The notes under the pieces were generated by a model, which worked only from the letters and a program-made list of their open reading frames with translations, was not told where the DNA came from and did no database searches. A DNA stretch of 64,000 nucleotides from assembly GCA_027494135.1 (NCBI GenBank), contig JAOSJK010000012.1:482795-546794 (forward strand). Reading direction: 5' to 3'. The stretch comes from Acidimicrobiia bacterium (GTDB taxonomy: Bacteria > Actinomycetota > Acidimicrobiia > IMCC26256 > PALSA-610). This document shows positions 56,284 to 64,000 of the stretch, in pieces; the stretch's first letter is position 1, and the number at the start of each line of letters is the position of its first letter. A program made the translations under genes and the position numbers.

Positions 56284-57450
56284 ATGGCGGCTATAGAGAT
56301 ACGCGACCTCCGCAAGACCTACCGGTCCCGTCGCGGGCCGGTCGCGGCGCTCGACGGACTCGATCTCGACGTCCCCGAGGGTGGCGTCTTCGCCTTCCTG
56401 GGGGCGAACGGTGCCGGGAAGACGACCACCATCCGGGCACTCGTCGGGCACCTCCGGGCGACGGGTTCGGTGCGCGTCCTCGGCGCGGAGGTCCCTCGGG
56501 AGCTGCCGAAGGTCATCGATCGGATAGGCGCTCTCGTCGAACAGCCATCGTTCTTCCCCGGCTTCTCGGGGCACCGCAACCTCTCGCTCCTGGCACGCGC
56601 TCGCGGCCTGCCACAAGCTCGTGTGGATGCCGTCCTCGAGCAGGTCGGCCTCACGGCGAGGGCCGCTTCGAGGGCCGCCACGTACTCGCTGGGCATGAAG
56701 CAGCGGCTCGGGGTCGCCGCAGCCCTCCTCAAGGAACCGGCGATGCTCATCCTCGACGAGCCCGCCAACGGGCTCGACCCCGAGGGGATCAAGGAGATGC
56801 GCGAGCTCCTGCGCCGCCTCGGCGACGAGGGGCGCACCGTCTTCGTGTCGAGCCACATCCTCGGCGAGGTGCAGCAGCTCTCGGACCGCGTCGCCATCGT
56901 CCACGCCGGCCGCTGCATCGCCACCGGCAGCGTCGACGACCTCCTCTCGGCGGGACCCTCGAAGTTCCGGGTGCGCGTCCCGGGCGACACGCACGAGACG
57001 CACCTCGCGGCCGCCGTCCTCGAGCAGGCCGGCTTCTCGGTCTGGGCCGACCCGCACGGCGAGATGGCGGTCGACGTCACTCCTGATGACTCCTGGCGGG
57101 TCGCGAAGGTCCTCGCCGACGCGGCCGTGTACGTCGCCGAGCTGAGCCCCATCGAGCGGACTCTCGAGCAGGCCTTCCTCGAGATCACCGGCGGTGCGTC
57201 TCAGATCGCGGCCCGTGTTCCCGAAGTGGGCTCCGAGCCGGGCGTCGCTGTGGAAGCCGCGCCGGAGGCCCGAGCGGGCGCCGAGGGCGGGGGCGTTGAC
57301 GGGAACGACGGCGACGGCGCGCAGGAACCGGTGACCGACGTCCTCGACTACTACGGAGGCCCCGCTTCCGCCGACGCGACAGGCCGCGACGAGGAGCCCG
57401 ATGCCGGTCGAGGCACGAGCGGACCCGGCTCCGGCGAGGTCGGGGCATGA
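56284..57450 (+). CDS. ABC-2 transporter ATP-binding protein with long acidic tail
   Basis: ATPase with Walker A FLGANGAGKTTTIRAL, Q-loop ALVEQPSFFPG, signature YSLGMKQRLGVAAAL, Walker B LILDEPANGLDP and H-loop SSHILGE. The family end is near residue 305 (ERTLEQAFLEITGG); a further 85-residue Asp/Gly/Glu/Ala-rich tail (EGGGVDGNDGDGAQEP, DYYGGPASADATGRDEEP) is unusual. ATG 56284; stop overlaps the permease start (ATGA). Divergent from etfBA. Confidence 0.92.
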   Translation: MAAIEIRDLRKTYRSRRGPVAALDGLDLDVPEGGVFAFLGANGAGKTTTIRALVGHLRATGSVRVLGAEVPRELPKVIDRIGALVEQPSFFPGFSGHRNLSLLARARGLPQARVDAVLEQVGLTARAASRAATYSLGMKQRLGVAAALLKEPAMLILDEPANGLDPEGIKEMRELLRRLGDEGRTVFVSSHILGEVQQLSDRVAIVHAGRCIATGSVDDLLSAGPSKFRVRVPGDTHETHLAAAVLEQAGFSVWADPHGEMAVDVTPDDSWRVAKVLADAAVYVAELSPIERTLEQAFLEITGGASQIAARVPEVGSEPGVAVEAAPEARAGAEGGGVDGNDGDGAQEPVTDVLDYYGGPASADATGRDEEPDAGRGTSGPGSGEVGA

Positions 57451-58358
57451 CCGCCTTCCTGCGTCTCCTCGACGCCGAGATTCGGCGGTACTGGGCACGC
57501 CGCCTCGTCAGGGTGCTCCTCCTCCTGTCGCTCGTGGTGCCGACGGTCGTGGTGGCCGTGCTCACCGCGCGTTCGAGCGTGAAGAACGAGACGCGCGAGA
57601 CGTTCGTGTACTCCGAGGAGGACTGCTTCGAGGAGCTCCCCGACGGCTCCTCCGTCTACTTCCCCGGGTGCGGCGACGCGACGCCGTCCGAGACCACCAG
57701 CGAGGTGGTGCGCGTAGACCAGCGGATCGACGTCGTCGACGACCTCGCCGACGCCGTGAACGGGAGCGGCACGACCCTCATGTTCCTCGCGGTCCTGATC
57801 GGGGCCTCCTTCCTCGGCGCGGAGATCGGCGCCGCATCCCTCAGCACACAGCTCCTGTACGAGCCCCGGCGCACTCTGGTGTGGACGGCCAAGGCCGTCG
57901 CGGTCGGGCTCGGGTCTGCGCTGTTCAGCCTCGCCGTGCTCGCGCTGCTCGCACTCGAGCTGTGGGGCGGGGCAGCCTGGCGCGGCGTCGTCGAGGGCGC
58001 CGACGCCGACTGGGTCGTCGCGCGCGTCGGCGATGTGCTGCGCGCCTCGGGGGCAGCGGCTCTCGCTGGGATGCTGGCGTTCGGTATCACCGGCATCGCG
58101 CGTCGCACGGTCGCCGCCGTCGCAGGGTTCCTCGCGCTGGGGATGATCGTGGAGCCCGCGCTCTACGGGATCTTCAACGTCTTCGACGGCCGCCTGCCCA
58201 TCAGCGCGCTCTTCGCCTTCGCGAGCAACAGCCTCAGCGGCGAGGGCGGCATCGACGGCATCGACTCCCTGCTGCGCGCCGGCACCGTCGCCGCGATCTG
58301 GGCCGCGGGCGCTCTGGCCGCCGGCGGAGTGCTCTTCGCCCGCCGCGAGGTCCGCTGA
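57447..58358 (+). CDS. ABC-2 type transporter permease
   Basis: A 303-residue permease with six hydrophobic helices: RLVRVLLLLSLVVPTVVVAVL, LMFLAVLIGASFLGAEIGAASL, VGLGSALFSLAVLALLALELW, SGAAALAGMLAFGITGIA, VAAVAGFLALGMIVEPALYGIF, and a C-terminal WAAGALAAGGVLFA. The large loop after helix 1 (about 55 residues, with three cysteines) is extracytoplasmic. Works with the upstream ATPase. A family-3 hairpin follows the stop. Confidence 0.9.
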   Translation: MTAFLRLLDAEIRRYWARRLVRVLLLLSLVVPTVVVAVLTARSSVKNETRETFVYSEEDCFEELPDGSSVYFPGCGDATPSETTSEVVRVDQRIDVVDDLADAVNGSGTTLMFLAVLIGASFLGAEIGAASLSTQLLYEPRRTLVWTAKAVAVGLGSALFSLAVLALLALELWGGAAWRGVVEGADADWVVARVGDVLRASGAAALAGMLAFGITGIARRTVAAVAGFLALGMIVEPALYGIFNVFDGRLPISALFAFASNSLSGEGGIDGIDSLLRAGTVAAIWAAGALAAGGVLFARREVR

Positions 58359-58371
58359 CCCCCACACCCCT

Positions 58372-58414
58372 GTTTGGACCTGAGCGGAGCCATGGCGACC
58401 ACTTCCGTCCAAAC
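58372..58414. repeat. family-3 hairpin, copy 2
   Basis: Outer arms GTTTGGAC and GTCCAAAC with core GGAGCCATGGCGACC. Reverse-complement relative of 38302-38343. Lies between two genes reading the same way. Confidence 0.85.
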
Positions 58415-58450
58415 GGGGCCGGGGTCGGGGCTGCGGGTAGCGTCTGAGAA

Positions 58451-59770
58451 GTGCGCCATTCGAGCAGCCGCGCCGATCTCGTAGTGGCGGGAGCGGGGCC
58501 CGCCGGGGTCGCCGCCGCCGTCACCGCCGCGCGCGCGGGGCTGCACGTCGTGCTCTGCGACCGAGCAGTCTTCCCTCGCGACAAGACCTGCGGCGACGGA
58601 CTCACGACGTCGGCGCTGCGCCACCTGGAGCACCTCGGCCTCGACGTGCGCGCGCTCGCCGGCGACTACGCGGCGGTCCGCGAGACCGTACTCGTCTCCC
58701 CATCGGGCAGGCGTGTCACGCTGCCGGCGCCCGACGACGGTGGACTGCACGTCGTCGTGGTGCCGCGATCCCGTCTCGATGCCGCCCTGCTCGACGTCGC
58801 GCGGTCCTGTGGCGCCGAGGTCCTCGAAGGATCTCCGGTCACCGGCGTGACGGCCGGCGCGGGCACCGTCGACGTAACCATCGCCGCCGACCGGGACGGC
58901 GGCGCCGCAACGGAGATCCGGACCCCGTTCCTCGTAGCGGCCGACGGCCACTGGTCTCCCGTGCGCCGCCTCCTCGAACCGGGCGCGACGCCCGACCTGG
59001 GCGAGTGGCACGCCGTGCGCCAGTACTACGACGGCGTCGCCGACCTCGACGGCCGCATCTGGGTCGCCTTCGAGCCCGACCTGCTGCCCGGGTACGCGTG
59101 GGTCTTCCCGCTGCCCGGCCGGCGCGCCAACGTCGGGTTCGGGGTGCTGCGAGAGGGCGGACGCGTCGGCCCCCGCTCGGGCAGGCAGATGCGCGCGCTC
59201 TGGCAGGACCTGCTCGACCGCCCGATCATGCGCGAGATCCTCGGCCCCGACGCCGTGCCGCTCGAGAGCGCACGCGCCTGGCCGATCCCGTCACGCTTCG
59301 ACCCGGAGCGCCTGACCGACGGTGCCTCGGGCCGCGTCCTCTACGCCGGCGACGCGGCTGGTGTCGTCGATCCCATGACCGGCGAGGGCATCGGCCAGGC
59401 GCTCGAGACCGGGATGCTCGCCGCGCGCGCAGTCGTAGTTGCGACCCGCGCCGCCGACGCATCCGAGCCCGGGACCGCCCGCGACGCGTCGTCGCGATAC
59501 CGACGAGACGTCGAGCGCGGTCTCGGAGTCGACCTGCGCTTCAGTGGCCTGCTCAGGCGCGCGCTGCGCCACAGGAAGGGCGCCCGGCTGGCCATACGAG
59601 TTGCGGGGGCGACGCCGTGGACGCGTCGCAACTTCGCACGCTGGATGTACGAGGACTACCCGCGGGCGATGCTCCTGACACCCCGGCGCTGGCACCGCCG
59701 GATGCTCACGGGCCCCGGAGCGTTCCGCCGCCCTCCCACGGGCCCGCGCGAAGGCGGGACGGACACCTAA
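58451..59770 (+). CDS. geranylgeranyl-reductase-family flavoprotein
   Basis: FAD-dependent reductase of the GGR/menaquinone-reductase family, 439 residues. Dinucleotide fold LVVAGAGPAGVAAAVTAARAG at the N-terminus, DKTCGDGLTTSALRHLEHLG (family CGD motif), and the second FAD motif VLYAGDAAGVVDPMTGEGIGQALETG. It probably saturates isoprenoid double bonds in quinones or lipids (family knowledge). GTG 58451 start. Frame intact. Confidence 0.92.
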   Translation: MRHSSSRADLVVAGAGPAGVAAAVTAARAGLHVVLCDRAVFPRDKTCGDGLTTSALRHLEHLGLDVRALAGDYAAVRETVLVSPSGRRVTLPAPDDGGLHVVVVPRSRLDAALLDVARSCGAEVLEGSPVTGVTAGAGTVDVTIAADRDGGAATEIRTPFLVAADGHWSPVRRLLEPGATPDLGEWHAVRQYYDGVADLDGRIWVAFEPDLLPGYAWVFPLPGRRANVGFGVLREGGRVGPRSGRQMRALWQDLLDRPIMREILGPDAVPLESARAWPIPSRFDPERLTDGASGRVLYAGDAAGVVDPMTGEGIGQALETGMLAARAVVVATRAADASEPGTARDASSRYRRDVERGLGVDLRFSGLLRRALRHRKGARLAIRVAGATPWTRRNFARWMYEDYPRAMLLTPRRWHRRMLTGPGAFRRPPTGPREGGTDT

Positions 59771-59783
59771 CGTGACAGAGTCT

Positions 59784-59795
59784 TGTACCAGTACA
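59784..59795. promoter_or_regulatory. inverted repeat TGTAC-CA-GTACA
   Basis: A 12-bp palindrome 14 bases upstream of the SRPBCC start. Could be an operator; no regulator is adjacent. Confidence 0.35.
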
Positions 59796-59809
59796 GGAAG
59801 GGACCTCGC

Positions 59810-60193
59810 ATGGCAATGAAGCAGACCGAGATCGCGATCAACCGCTCACCCGAAGACCTCTGGGCACTCACCGGCGACTTCGGGGCCCTGGGGTGGATGC
59901 CCGGAGTCGAGTCGTGCGAGGTCGAGGGCGACGTCCGCACGATCTCGCTCATGGGCATGTCGATCAAGGAGCAGATGACGCGTCGCGACGAGGGATCTCG
60001 CACGCTCGCCTACTCGATCATCGAGGGCCCGTTCCCGATTACGCGGCACGAGTCGGCCATCACCGTCGACGCGGGCGACGGCGGCTCCAAGGTCACCTGG
60101 ACCGTCGACGTCGAACCCGACGAGCTGGCCGACGTGATGATCGACATCTACGGGAAGGCGCTCGAGGCCCTCAAGGCCCACGTCGAGAGCTGA
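59810..60193 (+). CDS. SRPBCC (START/Bet v1-like) protein
   Basis: A 127-residue polyketide cyclase/START-like fold protein: TEIAINRSPEDLWALTGDFGALGWMPGVESCEVEGDVR is the typical SRPBCC beginning, ending with a long C-terminal helix. These proteins bind hydrophobic ligands. ATG 59810 chosen for the GGAAGGGA site. Follows the GGR-like gene and may act with it. Confidence 0.88.
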   Translation: MAMKQTEIAINRSPEDLWALTGDFGALGWMPGVESCEVEGDVRTISLMGMSIKEQMTRRDEGSRTLAYSIIEGPFPITRHESAITVDAGDGGSKVTWTVDVEPDELADVMIDIYGKALEALKAHVES

Positions 60194-60224
60194 GCGCAGC
60201 GCGCAGGCGCGCGCTGCCCCCGCG

Positions 60225-60279
60225 CCCGTCTGCCGCCCGTCTGCCGCCCGTCTGCCGCCCGTCTGCAGCCCGTCTGCAC
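60225..60279. repeat. five tandem 11-bp units CCCGTCTGCCG
   Basis: Three exact and two slightly varied units in the short gap between the convergent SRPBCC and cyclic-nucleotide-binding genes. Confidence 0.95.
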
Positions 60280-60290
60280 GCCCCGGCGGG

Positions 60291-60716
60291 CTACTCGACG
60301 CTCTTGCGATCGGCGTCTCGGATCCTCCGGGAGAGGCCCGCGAGCAGCCGTTCGTTCATCGCAGGGACGCTCCGGAGCATCCTGCGGAACGACGACGCGT
60401 CGAGGCGCGCGACCTTGATGTCGGTCGTCGCGACCACATCGGCGTTGCGCGGCGCGGGGTCGAGGAGCGCCAGCTCGCCGAAGTAGTCGCCTCTGCCGAG
60501 CTCACCGACCTTCCGGTTGTTCCGGCGCACGACCGCGGCCCCTTCGAGGAGGACGTAGAACGCGTCGCCCGCCTGGCCCTGGGTGATCACGGCGGCGCCA
60601 CCGTGGATGTCGATCACCTCGACGTGGCGCGTGACCGTCTGCAGGTCGCGCTTCGAGCACCGGGAGAAGAGCGGCACCTCGGCCAGGTGCGAGATCAGGT
60701 CTTCGCTCTGTCCCAT
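60291..60716 (-). CDS. cyclic nucleotide-binding domain protein
   Basis: A 141-residue single cNMP-binding domain: SRCSKRDLQTVTRHVEVIDIHGGAAVITQGQAGDAFYVLLEGAAVV, then the phosphate-binding cassette region FGELALLDPAPRNADVVATTD (Glu and Arg present). It has no DNA-binding domain, so it acts through a partner. ATG 60716 is chosen over 60752 because the domain starts immediately after. Confidence 0.9.
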   Translation of the reverse strand: MGQSEDLISHLAEVPLFSRCSKRDLQTVTRHVEVIDIHGGAAVITQGQAGDAFYVLLEGAAVVRRNNRKVGELGRGDYFGELALLDPAPRNADVVATTDIKVARLDASSFRRMLRSVPAMNERLLAGLSRRIRDADRKSVE

Positions 60717-60894
60717 TCCAACCCCCGTCGTTGCAGCCCGGACGCGGAGCACGTTATCGCCTCCGGGTCGGCGATGTTACGGGTCTTCCGCGATCTCCTA
60801 CAGGCGTACCGTCACGGGCGCACTGACGCCCGCGGCCCCGTCGGGGTCGACTGGGATGCAGGCCGCGGGCGCGCCTTCCGCGGGACGGACGGCC

Positions 60895-61980
60895 TCAGGA
60901 GCTCAGCGAGGTCAGCGGCGTCGGCGGCGTCGGCGGCATGGGAGTCACCGGTCCTCCGGGCTCGACCAGGATCTTCACGTGGTCGTCGGGGCGGCCCAGG
61001 GCGTCGAAGGCGGCGGCGACCCCGTCGATCCCGACCACGCCGGTGATCATCGGTGTCACGTCGATCGCCCCCGACGCGATCGCTCCGAGCGACTCGGCGA
61101 ACTCCACCGGGTCGGCGCCGAGCACGAAGCAGAGGTCGAGCTCCTTCACCACGGCGAGCATCGGGTGGACGAGGTCCTCCTCCATGCACACCCCGACCAC
61201 ACAGACACGCGATCGCGGCGGCGCCGCGGCGATCACCTGCTGCAGCATGCCCGGGACGCCCACCGCCTCGTAGATCACGAGCGGGCGCTGCCCGTCGACG
61301 CGACGCCAGGCCTCGATCGCCGGCTCGTCCAGCGGATCGACGACCGCGGTCGCCCCCATGGCCTCGGCGATCGAGCGCCGCAGCGGCGAGTAGTCGGCGG
61401 CGACGATCACCTCGACGCCGCGCCGCTGCAGGTCTGCGATCACCGCCAGGCCGATCGGGCCACACCCGTAGACGAGCGCTGCGTCACCGTCGCCGTGTCC
61501 GACACGGTTGATCGCGTGCCGGCCCACCGAGACGGGCTCGGTCAGCGCCGCCCGGCGGTGATCGAGACCGTCGGGGACCTTCGAGCAGAGGCCCGCCGTG
61601 AGCAGCATCCGCTCCGAGTAGGCGCCGGGGTACTCGTTGGAGAAGCCGAGCATGACGGGGCCGGACGCCGGGAAGAGCGCCGGCACCGACGTGATCAGGT
61701 CGCCCGGCGCGATCGTCGTGCCGTCGGTGTCGGGCCCGAGCTCGAGGACCTCGGCCGTCAGCTCGTGACCCATCACGAAGTCGCTGTCGGGGTCGAAGGG
61801 CATGTCGGCGCCGACAGCCTCGGCCATCTCCAGCACGCCCCGGGCGTGTCGGAGCGTGTGCAGGTCGGAGCCGCAGATACCGCACGACTTGACCGCCACC
61901 AGCACCTCTCCGGGCCCCGGCACCGGCTCGGGCACGTCGTCGGCGACCATCACTCCGCCTCGCGTCACCGCCGCACGCAT
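60895..61980 (-). CDS. zinc-dependent medium-chain dehydrogenase
   Basis: Alcohol/sorbitol-dehydrogenase-like MDR enzyme, 361 residues. Catalytic zinc ligands: CGICGSDLHTL and GHELTAEVLELGP; NAD(P) fold VYGCGPIGLAVIADLQRRG. The four-cysteine structural-zinc lobe is absent: no cysteines where PALFPASGPVMLGF lies. C-terminus has a Pro/Thr/Leu tail. ATG 61980. It is divergent from the hydrolase. Confidence 0.92.
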   Translation of the reverse strand: MRAAVTRGGVMVADDVPEPVPGPGEVLVAVKSCGICGSDLHTLRHARGVLEMAEAVGADMPFDPDSDFVMGHELTAEVLELGPDTDGTTIAPGDLITSVPALFPASGPVMLGFSNEYPGAYSERMLLTAGLCSKVPDGLDHRRAALTEPVSVGRHAINRVGHGDGDAALVYGCGPIGLAVIADLQRRGVEVIVAADYSPLRRSIAEAMGATAVVDPLDEPAIEAWRRVDGQRPLVIYEAVGVPGMLQQVIAAAPPRSRVCVVGVCMEEDLVHPMLAVVKELDLCFVLGADPVEFAESLGAIASGAIDVTPMITGVVGIDGVAAAFDALGRPDDHVKILVEPGGPVTPMPPTPPTPLTSLSS

Positions 61981-62060
61981 CGCCACCCCTCTCCCTGGTC
62001 CATGCCCGATCTCTACCACCACACCCCCCACCCCGCAGGTCCCCCACCCCGCCAACCAGG

Positions 62061-62107
62061 CACGAGCGTCGATAGACCACAATATGTGTGGTCTATCGAC
62101 GCTCGTG
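62061..62107. repeat. family-1 palindrome, copy 4
   Basis: Perfect 21-base inverted repeat around a 5-base centre, between the divergent dehydrogenase and hydrolase genes, 22 bases upstream of the hydrolase GTG. A terminator role here would make no sense. Confidence 0.95.
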
Positions 62108-62128
62108 CCGCGGGTACGTTCTCGGGGC

Positions 62129-63016
62129 GTGGCACCTCTGAGCGCCCCTCCTCCTTCCGCTGCGCCGCGCACGACGCGGATCGCGGCCGGGCCGGTCACT
62201 CTCGCGGTCCACGACTGGGGCGGCGAGGGCGCGCCGATACTCCTTGCCCACCCGACCGGCTTCCACGGGCGAATCTGGGCGCCGGTCGCCACCCGCCTCG
62301 TCGCCGACGGATGGCGCGTCTGGTCCTTCGACTTCCGCGGGCATGGGGAGAGCGACGCCCCCGACGGCCACGACTACTCGTGGCACGGTTTCGCCGACGA
62401 CGCCCGCGCCGTGGCAGCCCACATGACTGCGGCCGGCGCCGAGCCGCCGCTCGCCGCCGGCCACTCGAAGGGCGGCGCGGCGCTGGTGCTCTGCGAGGCC
62501 GCCCACCCGCGTACGTTCTCCCGGCTCTGGCTCTACGAGCCCGTCGTGCTCCCGGTCGACGACCCGCTCCCACCCATGCCCGACAACCCACTCGCCACGT
62601 CGGCGCGGCGCCGACGCAACGAGTGGCACTCAATCGACGAGGCCTACGCCGCCTACTCGTCAAAGCCTCCGCTCGATGCCATGTCGGCGGAGTCGCTGCG
62701 CGCGTACGTCGACTACGCGCTCCGCGACCGCGGCGACGGCGTCCTCTCGCTCAAGTGCGACCCCGAGGTCGAGGCCCAGGTCTACGCGATGTCCGGCAGC
62801 CACGGGGCATTCGCTCAGCTGCCCCGGGTGGGCTGCCGGACCCGTGTCGTGGTCGGCGAGACGACCGGCTCCATCGACGCGTCGATCGGGCGGCAGCTCA
62901 TCGACCGTCTCCCCTTGGGAGATCTGGAGGTGATGACCGGGTGCGGCCACTTCGGCCCCCAGCAGGACCCCGACGCCACCGTCGCATCCATCACCGACTT
63001 CGCCCACTCGCCCTGA
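62129..63016 (+). CDS. alpha/beta hydrolase
   Basis: A 295-residue serine hydrolase: PILLAHPTGFHGRIWAPVA (oxyanion region), WSFDFRGHGESD, nucleophile elbow LAAGHSKGGAALVL, and a C-terminal His in TGCGHFGPQQDP. GTG 62129 follows the palindrome; the ORF-track start at 61802 would run through it. Substrate unknown. The next gap is filled by a family-2 hairpin. Confidence 0.9.
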   Translation: MAPLSAPPPSAAPRTTRIAAGPVTLAVHDWGGEGAPILLAHPTGFHGRIWAPVATRLVADGWRVWSFDFRGHGESDAPDGHDYSWHGFADDARAVAAHMTAAGAEPPLAAGHSKGGAALVLCEAAHPRTFSRLWLYEPVVLPVDDPLPPMPDNPLATSARRRRNEWHSIDEAYAAYSSKPPLDAMSAESLRAYVDYALRDRGDGVLSLKCDPEVEAQVYAMSGSHGAFAQLPRVGCRTRVVVGETTGSIDASIGRQLIDRLPLGDLEVMTGCGHFGPQQDPDATVASITDFAHSP

Positions 63017-63023
63017 CCTCGGT

Positions 63024-63072
63024 GTTTTGGCGTCACTTCCTCGCGCATACCGCGAGGTTCTGACGCCAAAAC
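63024..63072. repeat. family-2 palindrome, copy 3
   Basis: Left arm GTTTTGGCGTCACTTCC plus TCGCG; right arm has three substitutions (GAGGTTCTGACGCC). It fills the 60-base gap between convergent stops. Confidence 0.95.
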
Positions 63073-63076
63073 CCGG

Positions 63077-64000
63077 TCAGGATGCCTTGAGGGAGGCGAT
63101 GACGGCTGACCAGCGGTCGGGGTCGGTCTTGTAGGGGCGTAGAACGAACAGCGGTCGACGATGCCACCGTAGCGGGCCCGGAACCTCTCGGCGACACCCT
63201 CCGGCTCGGCGACTACGGCGAAGGTCTCGAGCATCTCGTCGTCGATCGCCTCGCCCATCTTCACCCACTCGCCCTGCTTGGAGAGCGTGTTCAGGTCGGC
63301 CTGCAGATCCCCCATCCGTGGAGGTCGAGGACGCCGCGATACGCGGGCGTCGACCCGTAGAACGCGATCTGCTGCTTCACCATCCTCGCTGCGTTGGACA
63401 TCTCCTCCTCGGTCGTCCCCGTGACGACGAAGAGCGGCCCGGTCACCTCGTAGGAGGAGCGGTCGCGACCCGCCTTGGCGAGACCCCGCTCCAGCGCGGG
63501 CAGCGTCACCTCGCGCAGGTACCGCTCCGTGGTGAAGCCGTGGACGATGAGGCCGTCGCAGACCTCGCCCGCAACCTCGGTCATCAGCTCACCGACCGCG
63601 GCGAGGAAGACCTTCGGGGCCCCGAACTCGCTCCGGCCCGGGTTGAAGAACGGGGTCATCAGCGTGTGCTTGTAGAACTCCCCGCGGAAGTCGAGCTTCT
63701 CACCGTCGTTCCAGCACGCCCAGATCGCCCTCATCGCGTTCACCATCTCGCGCATGCGCGCCGCCGGCCGCGACCACGGCATCGAGAACCTCTTCTCGAT
63801 GTGAGGCTTGATCTGCGACCCGAGACCGAGGATGAACCGTCCCTTCGAGAACGACTGGAGGTCGTAGCCGATGTTCGCGAGTGTCATCGGGTTGCGCGCG
63901 AAGGCAACGGCGATCCCCGTCCCGATCTCGACCCGCTCGGTGTGCTCGGCGGCCAGCAGAAGGGGGAAGAAGGGATCGTGGCTCGTCTCGGCGGTGAGTA
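63077..64000 (-). CDS. F420-type LLM oxidoreductase, 3' part, frame broken near 63305; start outside window
   Basis: C-terminal 300 or so residues of a luciferase-like F420-type enzyme: the window ends inside it. LLLAAEHTERVEIGTGIAVAFARNPMTLANIGYDLQSFSKGRFILGLGSQIKPHIEKRF is a family block (subgroup TIGR03617). One indel near 63305 joins HGWG to DLQADLNTLSKQGEWVKMG and on to the TGA at 63077. This is the third LLM enzyme in the window. Confidence 0.88.

Noticed and set aside
60583-63063. 826-codon plus-strand ORF
   Set aside because: Runs antisense through the dehydrogenase, through a palindrome, and out of frame through the hydrolase; composition is that of a shadow.

Overview
This is a high-GC bacterial chromosome segment with many GTG starts, densely packed genes and no rRNA or tRNA that I could find. 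The gene set fits an actinobacterium, most likely an Acidimicrobiia-type lineage (inference). It includes GTP-type PEP carboxykinase, three F420-type luciferase-like oxidoreductases, a PAC2 protein, a stand-alone AsnC ligand-binding domain, PH/SHOCT and YgjP-type proteins, EtfAB, CaiB/BaiF CoA transferase and TetR/MmpL modules. It reads as ordinary core and accessory chromosome, not phage or plasmid. About 26 of some 60 genes carry one or more single-base indels, often in C or G runs. These look like consensus errors, so I annotate such genes as whole CDS and state where the frame breaks.

Layout. 0-7 kb: cold-shock-like protein, GlsB membrane protein, pckG, AsnC domain, ddl, a small membrane protein, an acyl-CoA synthetase and a degenerate kinase-like ATPase. 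7-16 kb: methyltransferase, PAC2, two F420-type oxidoreductases, galK, HIT, PH/SHOCT, YgjP, a putative toroid protein and a zincin. 16-21 kb: UvrD-like helicase with a C-terminal helix-hairpin-type tail, sigma-region-4-like protein, PLP decarboxylase, secreted nuclease. 21-27 kb: LemA-like protein, membrane-anchored HExxH protein, CoA transferase, SMP-30 protein, an unrecognised two-part protein, ribB. 27-34 kb: a redox module (Asp/His-rich secreted protein, small ORF, ApbE, ferric-reductase-like membrane protein) flanked by two OmpR-type two-component systems. 34-43 kb: nhaA, APH-type kinase with DUF6285, xthA, TetR, alpha/beta hydrolase divergent from an MmpL-TetR pair, a secreted protein. 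43-54 kb: ABC-2 exporter, ADP-ribosylglycohydrolase, DUF2461 gene with a tandemly repeated 3' end, an FtsX-type ABC exporter with TetR, and a decayed patch with an IS256 remnant and a DUF2461 fragment. 54-64 kb: lipoprotein, etfBA, a second ABC-2 exporter, geranylgeranyl-reductase-like flavoprotein, SRPBCC, cyclic-nucleotide-binding protein, zinc dehydrogenase, hydrolase, and a truncated F420-type oxidoreductase running off the end.

The most unusual signals are not genes. Four separate families of short intergenic hairpins recur across the window (4, 3, 2 and 2 copies). Family 2 sits only between convergent gene ends and fills the whole gap. Families 1 and 4 also occur between divergent genes, so a pure terminator role does not fit them. 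Both OmpR-type regulators have 7-4-7 direct repeats with an 11-bp period about 42-45 bases upstream of their start codons. Several TetR-like operators are visible in the divergent promoter regions.
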